Below, piece by piece: positions 40,604-53,704 of a stretch of DNA of 64,000 nt. The notes beneath the pieces were generated by a model, which was not told the origin of the DNA, ran no database searches, and worked only from the letters and a program-made list of their open reading frames with translations. Made by a program: the position numbers and the translations under genes. Source of the DNA: Pseudomonas entomophila (GTDB lineage: Bacteria; Pseudomonadota; Gammaproteobacteria; Pseudomonadales; Pseudomonadaceae); the NCBI RefSeq assembly GCF_023277925.1, contig NZ_CP063832.1, positions 4,338,501 to 4,402,500 on the forward strand, read 5' to 3'. Every line of letters begins with the position of its first letter. Positions within the stretch are counted from its first letter, which is position 1.

Positions 40604-42289
40604 TCAAGCGGCAGCTTTTTTGGTTGCCGCTTCGATGCTACGGGTGATGTACCACTGCTGTGCGATCGACAGGCAGTTGTTCACAACCCAGTACAGCACC
40701 AGGCCAGCCGGGAACCACAGGAAGAAGAAGGTGAAGATGATCGGCATCATTTTCATGACCTTCGCCTGCATCGGATCCGGCGGCGTCGGGTTCAAGCGCT
40801 GCTGGATGAACATGGTGGCGCCCATGATGATCGGCAGGATGAAGAACGGATCCTTGATCGACAGGTCGGTGATCCACAGCATCCATGGGGCCTGGCGCAT
40901 CTCGACGCTTTCCAGCAGTACCCAGTACAGGGCCAGGAACACCGGCATCTGCACCAGGATCGGCAGGCAGCCGCCCAGCGGGTTGATCTTCTCTTTCTTG
41001 TACAGCTCCATCATCGCCTGGGACATCTTCTGGCGATCGTCACCGAAGCGTTCCTTGAGCTGGGCAAGCTTAGGCGCCACGGCACGCATGCGTGCCATCG
41101 AGCGGTAGCTGGCGGCCGACAGCGGGAAGAACAGACCCTTGATGAGCATGGTCAGAACGATGATCGACCAGCCCCAGTTGCCCAGCAGGCTGTGGATATG
41201 TTGCAGCAGCCAGAAGATCGGCTGGGCAATGAACCACAGGAAGCCATAGTCGACGGTCAGTTCCAGGCCTGGGGACAACTCCTTGAGCTTGGACTGGATC
41301 TTCGGGCCGGCGTACAGCATGGCGCTGGTTTCGACCTTGCCACCGGCAGGGACGTTAAGCGCAGGGCCGGTGTAGCCGATGATGTAGTTGCCCTGGCTGT
41401 CCTTGCGGGTCTGGACGGCGTTGTTGTCCGACTTGCTCGGGATCCAGGCGGTCACGAAGTAGTGCTGCAGCCAGGCGACCCAGCCACCGGCGACGTTTTC
41501 CTGCAGGCCGCCCTTGTCCATGTCCTTCATCGACACTTTCTTGTACGGCTCGGAAGCTGTCCACAGGGCGGCGCCCAGGTAAGTCGCGGTGCCGGTGGCG
41601 GTGCTCGACGATGGATCGGAGCTGGCGTCACGCTTGAGCTGGGCAAACATGTTGCCGCTCCAGGCCTGGGCGCTCTGGTTGTCGATCAGGTAGCTGACGG
41701 TCAGGTCGTACTCGCCGCGCTTCAAGCTGAAGCGTTTGATGTAGTTGACGCCGTTCTCGCTGAACTTCAGGTCGACTACCAGTTGGTCCTGGCCATCGGC
41801 CAGCTGGTAGCTCTTCTGTTCGGTAGCGTACAGCGGTCGGCCGCTGGCGCGGTCTGGGCCGTCGGTACCGATCAGGCCGCTCTGTGCCAGGTAGATACGC
41901 TCGCCGCCGTTGTCGAACAGCTGGAACGGAATCTCAGGGTGGTCCTGGCGACGCGGGAACTTGGGCAGGGTCAGCTGGACGATATCACCGCCAACCGGGT
42001 CGATAGCCAGGTTCAGGACATCGGTCTTGACCTGAATCAGGTCCTTGCTGACCGCAACTGGTGCCGGAGCCAGGCCGGTGGTGCCGTTTTGCGCATTGAC
42101 GCTCGGCAAATCAGCGTTCGCGCCGTTGTTGCCGGCGGGCACGCTGTCCGGCAAGGACGCGTTGGCGGTGCTGGCAGCAGTATTCTGAGTCGGCAGGGCA
42201 GCCTGGCCGTAGTCCTGGTTCCACTTGAGGACCATGACATAGGACACGATTGCCAGGGCGACGATCAGGATCGTGCGTTTAATATCCAT
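40604..42289 (-). CDS. yidC: Membrane protein insertase YidC
   Basis: The 561-residue insertase places and folds inner-membrane proteins such as the Fo c subunit. The N-terminal helix (ILIVALAIVSYVMVL), the large periplasmic beta domain (~60-340) and the five-helix Oxa1 core (GWSIIVLTMLIKGLFFPLSAASYRSMARMR onward) are all visible. The start ATG at 42287-42289 (MDIKRTIL) is the conserved one; a longer in-frame reading overlaps yidD and is rejected. Confidence 0.97.
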   Translation of the reverse strand: MDIKRTILIVALAIVSYVMVLKWNQDYGQAALPTQNTAASTANASLPDSVPAGNNGANADLPSVNAQNGTTGLAPAPVAVSKDLIQVKTDVLNLAIDPVGGDIVQLTLPKFPRRQDHPEIPFQLFDNGGERIYLAQSGLIGTDGPDRASGRPLYATEQKSYQLADGQDQLVVDLKFSENGVNYIKRFSLKRGEYDLTVSYLIDNQSAQAWSGNMFAQLKRDASSDPSSSTATGTATYLGAALWTASEPYKKVSMKDMDKGGLQENVAGGWVAWLQHYFVTAWIPSKSDNNAVQTRKDSQGNYIIGYTGPALNVPAGGKVETSAMLYAGPKIQSKLKELSPGLELTVDYGFLWFIAQPIFWLLQHIHSLLGNWGWSIIVLTMLIKGLFFPLSAASYRSMARMRAVAPKLAQLKERFGDDRQKMSQAMMELYKKEKINPLGGCLPILVQMPVFLALYWVLLESVEMRQAPWMLWITDLSIKDPFFILPIIMGATMFIQQRLNPTPPDPMQAKVMKMMPIIFTFFFLWFPAGLVLYWVVNNCLSIAQQWYITRSIEAATKKAAA

Positions 42290-42291
42290 GA

Positions 42292-42537
42292 TTACTCGGC
42301 TATCGAAGAAGTTCGGGAGGAAGGAGCAGGTGGAACGGGATCGAAACCGCCGTCGTTCCACGGATGACAACGCCCCAGGCGACGAACGGCCAGCCACCCA
42401 CCACGCATGAGGCCATGGTTTTCGATGGCTTCATAGGCGTAACAGGAACAGCTGGGATAGAAACGACAGTGACTGGCCATCAGTGGACTGATGGCATAAC
42501 GGTAGAACTGGATCGGAACGAGGGCCAGTTTACGCAT
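42292..42537 (-). CDS. yidD: Membrane protein insertion efficiency factor YidD
   Basis: The 81-residue protein begins [19 protein letters not shown] and has the cysteine-containing [17 protein letters not shown] and [15 protein letters not shown] motifs typical of YidD. It overlaps rnpA by 8 bp and ends 2 bp before yidC, in the conserved order rpmH-rnpA-yidD-yidC. Confidence 0.96.
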   Translation of the reverse strand: MRKLALVPIQFYRYAISPLMASHCRFYPSCSCYAYEAIENHGLMRGGWLAVRRLGRCHPWNDGGFDPVPPAPSSRTSSIAE

Positions 42538-42931
42538 CGTGACTGTCTACCCCTGCGGAATCGGCGACCGCTGGAGAGGGCCGACTGCGGACCAGTCGCT
42601 TCCAGAGCTTGCCAAAGTGTTGGTGCAATTCTGGGTTTTCCACTTCGCCCAACCCCTTGCGCGCGACGATCACGATATCCAGCCCTGCCAGCATTTGCTG
42701 GTTGAGGCGGAACGAATCACGCATCAGGCGTTTCAGGCGATTGCGTTGAACGGCGAGCTTGACGCTCTTCTTGCCGATCACCAGGCCGAGGCGTGGATGA
42801 TCGAGACCGTTCTCGCGGGCAAGGATAAGCAGGTTTTTCCCTGGAACCTTGCCGGTTGGGGAGTCGAAGACCGCTTTGAAGTGCCGGGGTGTAAGCAGTC
42901 GCTTGTCCCGACTGAAGTCCTGACTCACCAC
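42530..42931 (-). CDS. rnpA: Ribonuclease P protein component
   Basis: This 133-residue basic protein binds RNase P RNA for tRNA 5' maturation. The RNR motif is in [18 protein letters not shown], and the N-terminus [20 protein letters not shown] is the expected one. The start is the GTG at 42929-42931 (MVSQDF). A longer reading from 43024 would run through rpmH and is rejected. A second GTG follows directly. Confidence 0.95.
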   Translation of the reverse strand: MVSQDFSRDKRLLTPRHFKAVFDSPTGKVPGKNLLILARENGLDHPRLGLVIGKKSVKLAVQRNRLKRLMRDSFRLNQQMLAGLDIVIVARKGLGEVENPELHQHFGKLWKRLVRSRPSPAVADSAGVDSHDA

Positions 42932-42944
42932 CTGTGCCGAAAAA

Positions 42945-43079
42945 TCAAATTGCCAGACGCTTACGGCCTTTGGCACGGCGACGCGACAGAACAGCACGGC
43001 CGTTCTTGGTAGCCATACGGGCACGGAAACCGTGGGTGCGGGCGCGCTTGATGGTGCTTGGTTGGAAAGTACGTTTCAT
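42945..43079 (-). CDS. rpmH: 50S ribosomal protein L34
   Basis: This 44-residue very basic protein begins [20 protein letters not shown] and ends [12 protein letters not shown], the complete L34. It starts the rpmH-rnpA-yidD-yidC unit just left of oriC and has a good promoter at 43141-43169. Confidence 0.98.
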   Translation of the reverse strand: MKRTFQPSTIKRARTHGFRARMATKNGRAVLSRRRAKGRKRLAI

Positions 43080-43140
43080 GGCGTGTTACCTGGGTTGGTC
43101 GACAACGGGCCGGAAGGGCCCCCTTTTTAAGAGATCGGCG

Positions 43141-43169
43141 ATTCTAGAGAAAGCAAGCCAATAGGTCAA
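43141..43169 (-). promoter_or_regulatory. rpmH promoter
   Basis: On the minus strand TTGACC (43164-43169), a 17-bp spacer and TAGAAT (43141-43146), 62 bp before the rpmH start codon. Confidence 0.75.
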
Positions 43170-43661
43170 TTTCCAACCAACCTTTCCTTATGGAAGGTCA
43201 TGACGGATCTGTTGCCGGGTTTTGCTTGATGGCATGGACAAGAGACACCAACATGAAAAAAAGAAAGAGGCATATAAAAAGCTTTTCTGAAGAACTTATA
43301 GAGCTTATGTGGACAACCTTCTGTGGATAACCATCTCAAGGCCCCAGATATCAGCCTGTACAGAGATTCACAACCTTGTCGGTAACAGGTGCTCTGCTTG
43401 TGTCGGTCATGGGCAAAACCTGTGCAGCAACAGCCAGTTTATCCACAGTCGATTTATCCACAGCGTTGAACTCAGGGTTGTGCATAGCCCTCAATGGCGT
43501 TTATCCACAGGGCTTATTCACAGTGCCAGGGTGCCATTTCTGTATTTTTTTGGCGTGTAAGCCCCTGTGTCTCGTGCCGCCACGTGTGGATAACTGCTCG
43601 CCCGCCCGGTACAATGGCGGTTTGTTTTTGCCTCATCCGGCTTTCAACTCAGGGGATATCC
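43170..43661. other. oriC: Chromosomal replication origin oriC
   Basis: The rpmH-dnaA gap holds five perfect DnaA boxes TTATCCACA: plus strand at 43439, 43454 and 43501, minus strand at 43322 and 43585. TTATTCACA is at 43514 and the variant TGTGGACAA at 43308. An AT-rich stretch at about 43251-43310 is the probable unwinding element, and a shorter T-rich run lies at 43540-43550. Three same-direction boxes spaced 15 and 47 bp apart form the core. No gene is seen in this interval. Confidence 0.92.
43587..43615 (+). promoter_or_regulatory. dnaA promoter overlapping a DnaA box
   Basis: TACAAT at 43610-43615 with TGGATA 17 bp upstream (43587-43592). The -35 lies inside the perfect DnaA box 43585-43593, which would give autorepression by DnaA. 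Confidence 0.6.
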
Positions 43662-45188
43662 GTGTCAGTGGAACTTTGGCAGCAGTGCGTGGAGCTTCTG
43701 CGCGATGAACTGCCTGCCCAGCAATTCAACACCTGGATCCGTCCGCTACAGGTCGAAGCCGAAGGCGACGAGTTGCGCGTCTATGCGCCGAACCGCTTCG
43801 TGCTCGACTGGGTCAATGAAAAGTACCTGGGTCGTCTGCTCGAGCTGTTGGGCGAACACGGCAATGGCATCGCGCCCGCTCTGTCTCTATTAATAGGCAG
43901 CCGCCGCAGCTCGGCACCGCGCGCCGCCCCTAACGCGCCAGTCAGCGCAGCGGTAGCCGCGACCCTGGCGCAGCAGACACAACAGGCCGCGCAGATCGTG
44001 GTTCCAAGCGAACCCATCGTCGTGCCGGTGGCTGAGCCTGTGTTGAGCGAGGTGGAAGAGCCTTCCAGCCGGGACAGTTTCGACAGCATGAGCGATACGG
44101 GTTCGGCGCCTGTGGCCAGCGGCCGTACCGAGCAGCGCACCGTGCAGGTCGAAGGGGCGCTCAAGCACACCAGTTACCTGAACCGCACCTTTACCTTCGA
44201 AACCTTCGTGGAAGGTAAGTCGAACCAATTGGCGCGTGCTGCCGCCTGGCAGGTTGCCGACAACCCCAAGCACGGCTACAACCCGCTCTTCCTTTATGGC
44301 GGTGTCGGCCTGGGTAAGACGCACTTGATGCACGCTGTGGGTAACCACCTGCTCAAGAAGAACCCGAACGCAAAGGTGGTCTACCTGCATTCCGAGCGTT
44401 TCGTCGCCGACATGGTCAAGGCGCTGCAGCTCAATGCCATCAATGAGTTCAAACGCTTCTACCGCTCGGTCGACGCGCTGCTCATCGATGACATTCAGTT
44501 CTTCGCCCGCAAGGAGCGTTCTCAGGAGGAGTTTTTCCACACCTTCAACGCCCTGCTCGAAGGTGGCCAGCAGGTCATCCTTACCAGCGACCGCTACCCG
44601 AAGGAAATCGAAGGCCTCGAAGAGCGTCTGAAGTCGCGTTTCGGCTGGGGGCTGACGGTGGCCGTCGAGCCGCCGGAGCTGGAAACCCGCGTAGCGATCC
44701 TGATGAAGAAGGCAGACCAGGCCAAGGTCGAGTTGCCACACGATGCCGCGTTCTTCATCGCCCAGCGCATCCGCTCCAACGTGCGTGAACTCGAAGGTGC
44801 CCTGAAACGGGTAATTGCCCACTCGCACTTCATGGGCCGCGACATCACCATCGAGCTGATTCGCGAATCGCTCAAGGATCTGCTGGCGTTGCAGGACAAG
44901 CTGGTCAGTGTGGATAACATCCAGCGCACCGTGGCCGAGTATTACAAGATCAAGATTTCCGATCTGCTGTCCAAGCGTCGGTCGCGCTCCGTGGCGCGCC
45001 CGCGCCAGGTGGCGATGGCGTTGTCGAAAGAGCTGACCAATCACAGCCTGCCGGAGATCGGCGACATGTTCGGCGGCCGCGACCACACCACCGTTCTGCA
45101 CGCCTGCCGCAAGATCAATGAACTGAAAGAATCCGACGCGGACATCCGCGAGGACTACAAGAACCTGCTGCGCACGCTGACGACCTGA
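43662..45188 (+). CDS. dnaA: Replication initiator DnaA
   Basis: The 508-residue AAA+ initiator binds DnaA boxes and melts oriC. Domain I is [28 protein letters not shown], followed by a variable Ala/Pro/Val/Glu-rich domain II (~90-175), domain III with Walker [14 protein letters not shown] and LLIDDIQF, and domain IV with the DNA-binding signature [15 protein letters not shown]. The start is the GTG at 43662 with AGGGG upstream. A longer in-frame ATG at 43494 lies within oriC and is rejected. Confidence 0.97.
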   Translation: MSVELWQQCVELLRDELPAQQFNTWIRPLQVEAEGDELRVYAPNRFVLDWVNEKYLGRLLELLGEHGNGIAPALSLLIGSRRSSAPRAAPNAPVSAAVAATLAQQTQQAAQIVVPSEPIVVPVAEPVLSEVEEPSSRDSFDSMSDTGSAPVASGRTEQRTVQVEGALKHTSYLNRTFTFETFVEGKSNQLARAAAWQVADNPKHGYNPLFLYGGVGLGKTHLMHAVGNHLLKKNPNAKVVYLHSERFVADMVKALQLNAINEFKRFYRSVDALLIDDIQFFARKERSQEEFFHTFNALLEGGQQVILTSDRYPKEIEGLEERLKSRFGWGLTVAVEPPELETRVAILMKKADQAKVELPHDAAFFIAQRIRSNVRELEGALKRVIAHSHFMGRDITIELIRESLKDLLALQDKLVSVDNIQRTVAEYYKIKISDLLSKRRSRSVARPRQVAMALSKELTNHSLPEIGDMFGGRDHTTVLHACRKINELKESDADIREDYKNLLRTLTT

Positions 45189-45228
45189 TGGCCGTTTGCG
45201 CAGTTAATTGAAGGCAAGGGACTAGACC

Positions 45229-46332
45229 ATGCATTTCACCATTCAACGCGAAGCCCTGTTGAAACCCCTGCAACTGGTCGCCGGCGTCGTCGAGCGCCGC
45301 CAGACCTTGCCGGTCCTGTCCAACGTCCTGCTGGTCGTGCAAGGCCAGCAGCTGTCGTTGACCGGTACCGACCTGGAAGTCGAACTGGTTGGCCGCGTTC
45401 AACTGGAAGAGCCTGCGGAGCCGGGCGAAATCACCGTTCCAGCGCGCAAGCTGATGGACATCTGCAAGAGCCTGCCCAGTGATGTGCTGATCGATATCAA
45501 GGTCGATGAGCAGAAGCTGCTGGTCAAGGCAGGTCGCAGTCGTTTCACCCTGTCCACCCTGCCGGCCAATGACTTCCCGACCGTGGAAGAGGGGCCTGGC
45601 TCGCTGACCTGCCAGCTTGAGCAGAGCAAACTGCGCCGCCTGATCGAGCGCACCAGCTTCGCCATGGCCCAGCAAGACGTGCGCTACTACCTCAACGGCA
45701 TGCTGCTGGAAGTATCCCCCGGCACCCTGCGTGCGGTGGCCACCGATGGCCACCGCTTGGCGTTGTGTGCCATGCAGGCACCGATCGATCAAGCTGATCG
45801 TCACCAGGTCATCGTGCCACGCAAGGGTATCCTCGAGCTGGCGCGCCTGCTTACCGATCCGGAAGGCACGGTCAGCATCGTCCTGGGCCAACACCACATC
45901 CGTGCGACTACCGGTGAGTTCACCTTCACCTCCAAGCTGGTCGATGGCAAGTTCCCGGACTACGAACGCGTACTGCCCAAGGGCGGTGACAAGCTGGTAA
46001 TCGGCGATCGTCAGGCGCTGCGTGAAGCATTCAGCCGTACCGCGATCCTGTCCAACGAAAAATACCGCGGTATCCGTTTGCAACTGGCTGCTGGCCAGCT
46101 GAAGATCCAGGCCAACAACCCGGAGCAGGAAGAAGCGGAAGAAGAAATCAGCGTCGACTACAACGGCAGCTCGCTGGAGATCGGTTTCAACGTCAGCTAC
46201 CTGCTGGACGTGCTGGGCGTCATGACCACCGAACAGGTTCGCCTGATTCTGTCGGACTCCAACAGCAGTGCCCTGCTGCAGGAAGCGGGCAATGATGACT
46301 CCTCCTACGTTGTCATGCCGATGCGTCTGTAA
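45229..46332 (+). CDS. dnaN: DNA polymerase III beta sliding clamp
   Basis: This 367-residue ring-forming processivity factor consists of three clamp domains. It begins MHFTIQREALLKPLQLVAGVVERRQTLPVL and ends with the conserved C-terminal YVVMPMRL. It lies 40 bp after dnaA in the dnaA-dnaN-recF-gyrB operon. Confidence 0.99.
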   Translation: MHFTIQREALLKPLQLVAGVVERRQTLPVLSNVLLVVQGQQLSLTGTDLEVELVGRVQLEEPAEPGEITVPARKLMDICKSLPSDVLIDIKVDEQKLLVKAGRSRFTLSTLPANDFPTVEEGPGSLTCQLEQSKLRRLIERTSFAMAQQDVRYYLNGMLLEVSPGTLRAVATDGHRLALCAMQAPIDQADRHQVIVPRKGILELARLLTDPEGTVSIVLGQHHIRATTGEFTFTSKLVDGKFPDYERVLPKGGDKLVIGDRQALREAFSRTAILSNEKYRGIRLQLAAGQLKIQANNPEQEEAEEEISVDYNGSSLEIGFNVSYLLDVLGVMTTEQVRLILSDSNSSALLQEAGNDDSSYVVMPMRL

Positions 46333-46347
46333 CCCATAGCAGGCGAC

Positions 46348-49876
<3,529 letters not shown>

Positions 49877-49890
49877 TTAGCGGGCAGTAT

Positions 49891-49924
49891 AAAAAAGCCA
49901 ATCCCCAGGGATTGGCTTTTTTTT
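49891..49924 (+). terminator. Terminator of the dnaA-gyrB operon
   Basis: AAAAAAGCCAATCCC and GGGATTGGCTTTTTT form a long stem with a minimal CA loop, ending in T8. Confidence 0.9.
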
Positions 49925-49935
49925 GCCTGCGCGAA

Positions 49936-49951
49936 TGTTCCACGTGGAACT
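49936..49951. other. parS site (15/16 match) after gyrB
   Basis: TGTTCCACGTGGAACT lies between the gyrB terminator and the 3' end of the convergent sigma-54 activator gene, touching its stop codon. Confidence 0.85.
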
Positions 49952-51251
49952 ATGAAATTCCCAGCGCCTTCAGCCGACGGTACAACGTGCGCTCGCTCAT
50001 CCCTAGATGATCGGCCAACTCGCTACGGGAGCCATTGAAGGTTTCCAAGGCATGGGCCAGATCGGCCATCTCGTTCTTACCCCGCCCTCGTGGACCTACC
50101 GGCTTTGCTGTCGGGTACATGTCCTCTGGAAGATGCTCAGGACGGATCAACCCGTCATCCGCGAACAACCGCGCGCGCTCCAGGATATTCCTGAGTTCGC
50201 GGATGTTGCCTGGGAAGGTGTGCAGGTTTAGTCGCTCGAGCGCCTCAGGCGCAACCTTTGGCGACTGCTTGCCGGCCATTCGTTGCAGCAGACTTTCACA
50301 GAGCAATGGCAAATCTTCGACCCGTTCGCGCAGGGATGGCAAGCGGATCGGGAACCCGCTGATACGGTAATAGAGGTCTTCGCGAAAGCTCCCTTCTGCG
50401 GCCATCTCTTTCAGTGGCTTGTGCGTAGCCGAGACCAGGCGAAAGTCCGAATGGACCGTGCGTGTGCTGCCCACCGGGCGAAAGCTGCCGGATTCGATCA
50501 GGCGCAGTAGCTTCACCTGCATGGCCAGTGGCACTTCACCAATCTCGTCGAGGAACAGGGTTCCGCCATGGGCTGCTTCGGCCAGGCCGATCTTGCGTTG
50601 GGTCGCACCGGTGAAAGCGCCCTTCTCATAGCCGAACAACTCACTTTCGAACAATGACTCGGTCAACCCGGTGCAGTCCACCACCACCAAGGGACCATTG
50701 GCGCGTGGGCTGCCCAGGTGCAAGGCTCGGGCGAACAGTTCCTTGCCGGTACCGGACTCGCCCTGAAGCAATACTGGGATCTGAGCAGGTGCCGCGCGCT
50801 GCAAGCTGGCCACGGCGGTCTTGAAGGCTGGTGCTCGGCCAACCAACCCCTGCTGTTGAGGTTGAGCCGACGCCAGGGTAACGCTGGCCAGACGCTCCAC
50901 GAACGCTACCACCCTGCCCTCGTCGTCGAGGATTGGGCGCAGCTCCACATCGACATGTTCTGGGCCGCGGGGGGTGTGATGGATGTGCAACACGCGCTCG
51001 GGCACCTTGCTATCCAGCGATTTACGCAGCGGGCAGTGTTCACCGGCCTGATCGCAGGGCACGGCATAGTGGTGCGAGACCCGATGACATTTTTCGCCGA
51101 TCGGCGCGTGCTCCTGGTTGCCGAACTGACGACGGTAGGCAGCATTGGCGGCCAGGATGTTGTAGTCGGTGTCCAGCACGATGCTGGGGAGCACATCGTG
51201 TTCGAGGTAGGACACCAGCGCGAAGATCGCGGGATGGGAGGCAGCTAGCAT
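49950..51251 (-). CDS. fisR: FisR-type sigma-54 activator (sulfane sulfur sensor)
   Basis: This 433-residue enhancer-binding protein has an N-terminal PAS-like sensory domain (~1-135), an AAA+ domain with Walker [16 protein letters not shown] and the sigma-54-contacting [13 protein letters not shown], and a C-terminal Fis-type helix-turn-helix ([24 protein letters not shown]). Cys55, Cys66 and Cys73 have the same 11- and 7-residue spacing as the three sulfane-sulfur-reactive cysteines reported for Cupriavidus FisR (53, 64, 71). The gene is divergent from a persulfide dioxygenase/SQR operon, as fisR is. The start ATG at 51249-51251 is used; an upstream extension lacks support. Confidence 0.85.
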   Translation of the reverse strand: MLAASHPAIFALVSYLEHDVLPSIVLDTDYNILAANAAYRRQFGNQEHAPIGEKCHRVSHHYAVPCDQAGEHCPLRKSLDSKVPERVLHIHHTPRGPEHVDVELRPILDDEGRVVAFVERLASVTLASAQPQQQGLVGRAPAFKTAVASLQRAAPAQIPVLLQGESGTGKELFARALHLGSPRANGPLVVVDCTGLTESLFESELFGYEKGAFTGATQRKIGLAEAAHGGTLFLDEIGEVPLAMQVKLLRLIESGSFRPVGSTRTVHSDFRLVSATHKPLKEMAAEGSFREDLYYRISGFPIRLPSLRERVEDLPLLCESLLQRMAGKQSPKVAPEALERLNLHTFPGNIRELRNILERARLFADDGLIRPEHLPEDMYPTAKPVGPRGRGKNEMADLAHALETFNGSRSELADHLGMSERTLYRRLKALGIS

Positions 51252-51290
51252 GACAGCACCAGATGAAGGACCTGGCGAGGGTAGCAAGGA

Positions 51291-51350
51291 CTGCCAAACA
51301 CTGCCATTGGCTGACAGTCGACTGCCAGGAACTGTCACCTTTGGCTGTCA
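51291..51350 (+). promoter_or_regulatory. Phased CTGNCA repeat array, candidate FisR enhancer
   Basis: CTGNCA hexamers start at 51291, 51301, 51311, 51322, 51332 and 51345, i.e. steps of 10, 10, 11, 10 and 13 bp. Within it CTGACAGTCGACTGCCAG (51311-51328) is a near-perfect palindrome. It lies 75-135 bp upstream of the -24 element, the usual distance for an enhancer. Confidence 0.6.
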
Positions 51351-51372
51351 GGCAGCGGGCTGCTGGGCAACT

Positions 51373-51400
51373 GATCGCGGCATAAAGGCCGCGCCTACAG
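51373..51400. repeat. Partial REP-like element
   Basis: GATCGCGGCATAAAGGCCGC followed by GCCTACAG resembles the 3' half of the inverted REP seen elsewhere in the window. Confidence 0.45.
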
Positions 51401-51423
51401 GGGCAAGCGTCCATCAGAAAGGC

Positions 51424-51439
51424 TGGCATGCATCTTGAT
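51424..51439 (+). promoter_or_regulatory. Sigma-54 promoter of the persulfide dioxygenase operon
   Basis: TGGCAT-GCATC-TTGAT matches TGGCAC-N5-TTGCW with exact spacing and two mismatches (including GA for GC at -12). It is 58 bp before the start codon and is preceded by the CTGNCA array. Confidence 0.7.
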
Positions 51440-51497
51440 AAAGCCCTCACCACTGCCTATGCCTTCAAGGAGGCCCGGTGGATAACTGGAGAGTGCA

Positions 51498-52382
51498 ATG
51501 ATCATCGGCAACAACCTTCACGTCGAAGCGTTCTTCGACAAAACGACCTGGACCATCAGCTACCTGGTCATGGATGGCGAGACGCGCCAATGCGCACTGA
51601 TCGACAGCGTGCTGGACTATGACCCCAAATCCGGGCGCACCCGCACCGATTCCGCAGACAAGCTGATTGCCCGCGTCGAAGCGCTGGGTGCCAAAGTGCA
51701 GTGGATCCTCGATACCCACGTTCATGCCGACCACCTGTCCGCTGCCGCATACTTGAAGCAGACGCTTGGCGGCAGCATCGCCATCGGCGCGCAGATCACC
51801 CAGGTGCAGAAAGTTTTCGGGAGCTTGTTCAATGCTGAACCTGGTTTCGCCAGGGACGGCAGCCAGTTCGACGTCTTGTTCGAAGATGAAGAGGGTTTTC
51901 GCATTGGCAACTTGCATGCGCGTGCCCTGCACACGCCGGGTCACACGCCGGCTTGCATGAGCTACATGGTCGAGGACGCGGGCGAGCTCGCCGTGTTCGT
52001 CGGCGACACCTTGTTCACCCCTGACTACGGCACCGCCCGTTGCGACTTCCCGGGCGCCAGCGCGAGAACCCTTTACCAGTCGATCCGCCGCCTGCTCGCC
52101 TTCCCCGACCAGACCCGTTTGTTCATGTGTCACGACTACCTGCCCGGTGGCCGCGAGCTGCGCTATGTCACCACTGTGGCCGAACAGCGCGCCGACAACA
52201 TTCATATACATGAAGGTGTCAGCGAAGACAGCTTCGTCAAGATGCGCGAGGACCGCGACAAGACCCTCGACATGCCCGTGCTGATCCTGCCCTCGGTGCA
52301 GATCAACATGCGCAGCGGGCAATTCCCCGAACCTGAAGCGAACGGCGTGAGCTACCTGAAGATCCCGCTGAACAAGCTGTAA
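51498..52382 (+). CDS. pdo: Persulfide dioxygenase, metallo-beta-lactamase fold
   Basis: This 294-residue non-haem iron enzyme oxidises glutathione persulfide with O2 to sulfite and GSH. The metal motif THVHADH (~residues 73-79), the second His in LHTPGHTPACMSY and the Asp in FVGDTLFTPD are the ligands seen in bacterial PDO/ETHE1-like proteins, and a P. putida homologue has been characterised as a PDO. The start ATG at 51498 has GGAGAG upstream. It forms an operon with the SQR-like and TauE/SafE genes. A glyoxalase II role is less likely given this context. Confidence 0.87.
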   Translation: MIIGNNLHVEAFFDKTTWTISYLVMDGETRQCALIDSVLDYDPKSGRTRTDSADKLIARVEALGAKVQWILDTHVHADHLSAAAYLKQTLGGSIAIGAQITQVQKVFGSLFNAEPGFARDGSQFDVLFEDEEGFRIGNLHARALHTPGHTPACMSYMVEDAGELAVFVGDTLFTPDYGTARCDFPGASARTLYQSIRRLLAFPDQTRLFMCHDYLPGGRELRYVTTVAEQRADNIHIHEGVSEDSFVKMREDRDKTLDMPVLILPSVQINMRSGQFPEPEANGVSYLKIPLNKL

Positions 52383-52423
52383 GCCACGCCGCACCCATAA
52401 CGAAGAGTCAAAGGAACACCGCC

Positions 52424-53704
52424 ATGCCTGCCTTGCTGTCCCCTGCCGATACCTCCCGTACCGACCACCACAAGGTGGTGATCGTCGGCGCTGGTGCCGC
52501 CGGCGTCGCCACTGCCTCCAGCTTGATTGCCCGTGACCCATCGCTGGATATCGCCCTGATCGATCCCGCCGACGTCCATTACTACCAGCCGGGCTGGACC
52601 ATGGTCGGCGCGGGGGTGTTCAAGGCGCCGAGCACCGCCCACACCATGGCCGCGACCCTGCCCCGAGGTGCACGCTGGATCAAGGCGCGGGTCGAAGGTT
52701 TCGATCCCCATGGGCAGTTGGTCATCCTCGATGATGGCCGTGCGGTCAGTTACGAACAGCTGGTGGTCTGCCCTGGTTTGAAACTCGACTGGCATGCGAT
52801 CGAAGGCTTGAGTGAAACCTTGGGTCGTAACGGGGTCACCTCCAACTACCGCTACGACCTGGCACCCTACACCTGGCAACTGGTGCAGAACCTGAAGCAG
52901 GGGCGCGCCCTCTTCACCCAACCACCGATGCCGATCAAGTGCGCGGGAGCACCGCAAAAAGCGCTGTACCTCTCCTGCGACCATTGGTTGCGCAATGGCC
53001 ACCTTGGCAATGTCAGGGCCAGTTTCTTCAATGCCGGTGCCGTGCTGTTCGGGGTAGCTGATTACGTCCCGGCCTTGATGAGCTACATCGACAAGTACGC
53101 GGTCGACCTCAATTTCCAACATCGCCTGGTGGCGGTGGACGGTCCGAACAAATGCGCCACCTTCATGCGTACCCTCCCCGATGGCAGCACCGAGACGCGC
53201 GTCGAGGCGTTCGACATGCTGCATGTCGTACCGCCGCAAGTGGCCCCGGACTTCATCCGCCAGAGCCCGCTGGCCGACGCGGCTGGATGGGTGGACGTCG
53301 ATCCACATACGTTGCGCCACCGCCAGTTCGGCAATGTCCATGCCTTGGGTGACGTGGCTAACACCACCAACGCCAAGACCGCCGCTGCCGCGCGCAAGCA
53401 GGCGCCGGTAGTGGCCAACAATGTGCTGGTGGCGCTCGGCCGCTTGTCGACCCTGGCGCAGTACGACGGCTACGGCTCGTGCCCGCTGACGGTGGAGCGC
53501 GGCAAGATCGTCCTCGCCGAGTTCACCTACGGTGGCAAGGTGGCGCCGAGCTTCCCGCGCTGGCTGCTCGATGGACGCAAGCCGACCCGCCTTGCCTGGT
53601 TGCTCAAGGCCCGGATCCTGCCACCGCTGTACTGGAAGGCGATGCTCAAGGGGCGTGAATGGTTGGCACGGCCGCAACCTCTGGTAGTCGAGGCGCAGCA
53701 GTGA
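52424..53704 (+). CDS. sqr: Sulfide:quinone oxidoreductase-like flavoprotein (type II)
   Basis: The 426-residue FAD protein shows an N-terminal dinucleotide fold VVIVGAGAAGVATASSLI, the HYYQPGWTMVGAGVF segment conserved in type II SQRs, cysteines in VVCPGL and IKCAGAPQK, the second nucleotide region (NVHALGDVANTTNAKTAAAARKQAP) and YGSCPLTVERGKIVLAEFTYGG. It is expected to oxidise H2S and pass electrons to ubiquinone while forming a persulfide for the downstream PDO. It follows the PDO gene by 41 bp. Confidence 0.88.
   Translation: MPALLSPADTSRTDHHKVVIVGAGAAGVATASSLIARDPSLDIALIDPADVHYYQPGWTMVGAGVFKAPSTAHTMAATLPRGARWIKARVEGFDPHGQLVILDDGRAVSYEQLVVCPGLKLDWHAIEGLSETLGRNGVTSNYRYDLAPYTWQLVQNLKQGRALFTQPPMPIKCAGAPQKALYLSCDHWLRNGHLGNVRASFFNAGAVLFGVADYVPALMSYIDKYAVDLNFQHRLVAVDGPNKCATFMRTLPDGSTETRVEAFDMLHVVPPQVAPDFIRQSPLADAAGWVDVDPHTLRHRQFGNVHALGDVANTTNAKTAAAARKQAPVVANNVLVALGRLSTLAQYDGYGSCPLTVERGKIVLAEFTYGGKVAPSFPRWLLDGRKPTRLAWLLKARILPPLYWKAMLKGREWLARPQPLVVEAQQ

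Noticed and set aside
42932..43024. Longer N-terminus for rnpA
   Set aside because: The extension runs through most of rpmH, and the GTG at 42931 gives the conserved RnpA start.
43494..43661. Longer N-terminus for dnaA from an ATG at 43494
   Set aside because: It would translate DnaA boxes and the promoter; the GTG at 43662 has a good ribosome binding site and gives the conserved domain I start.
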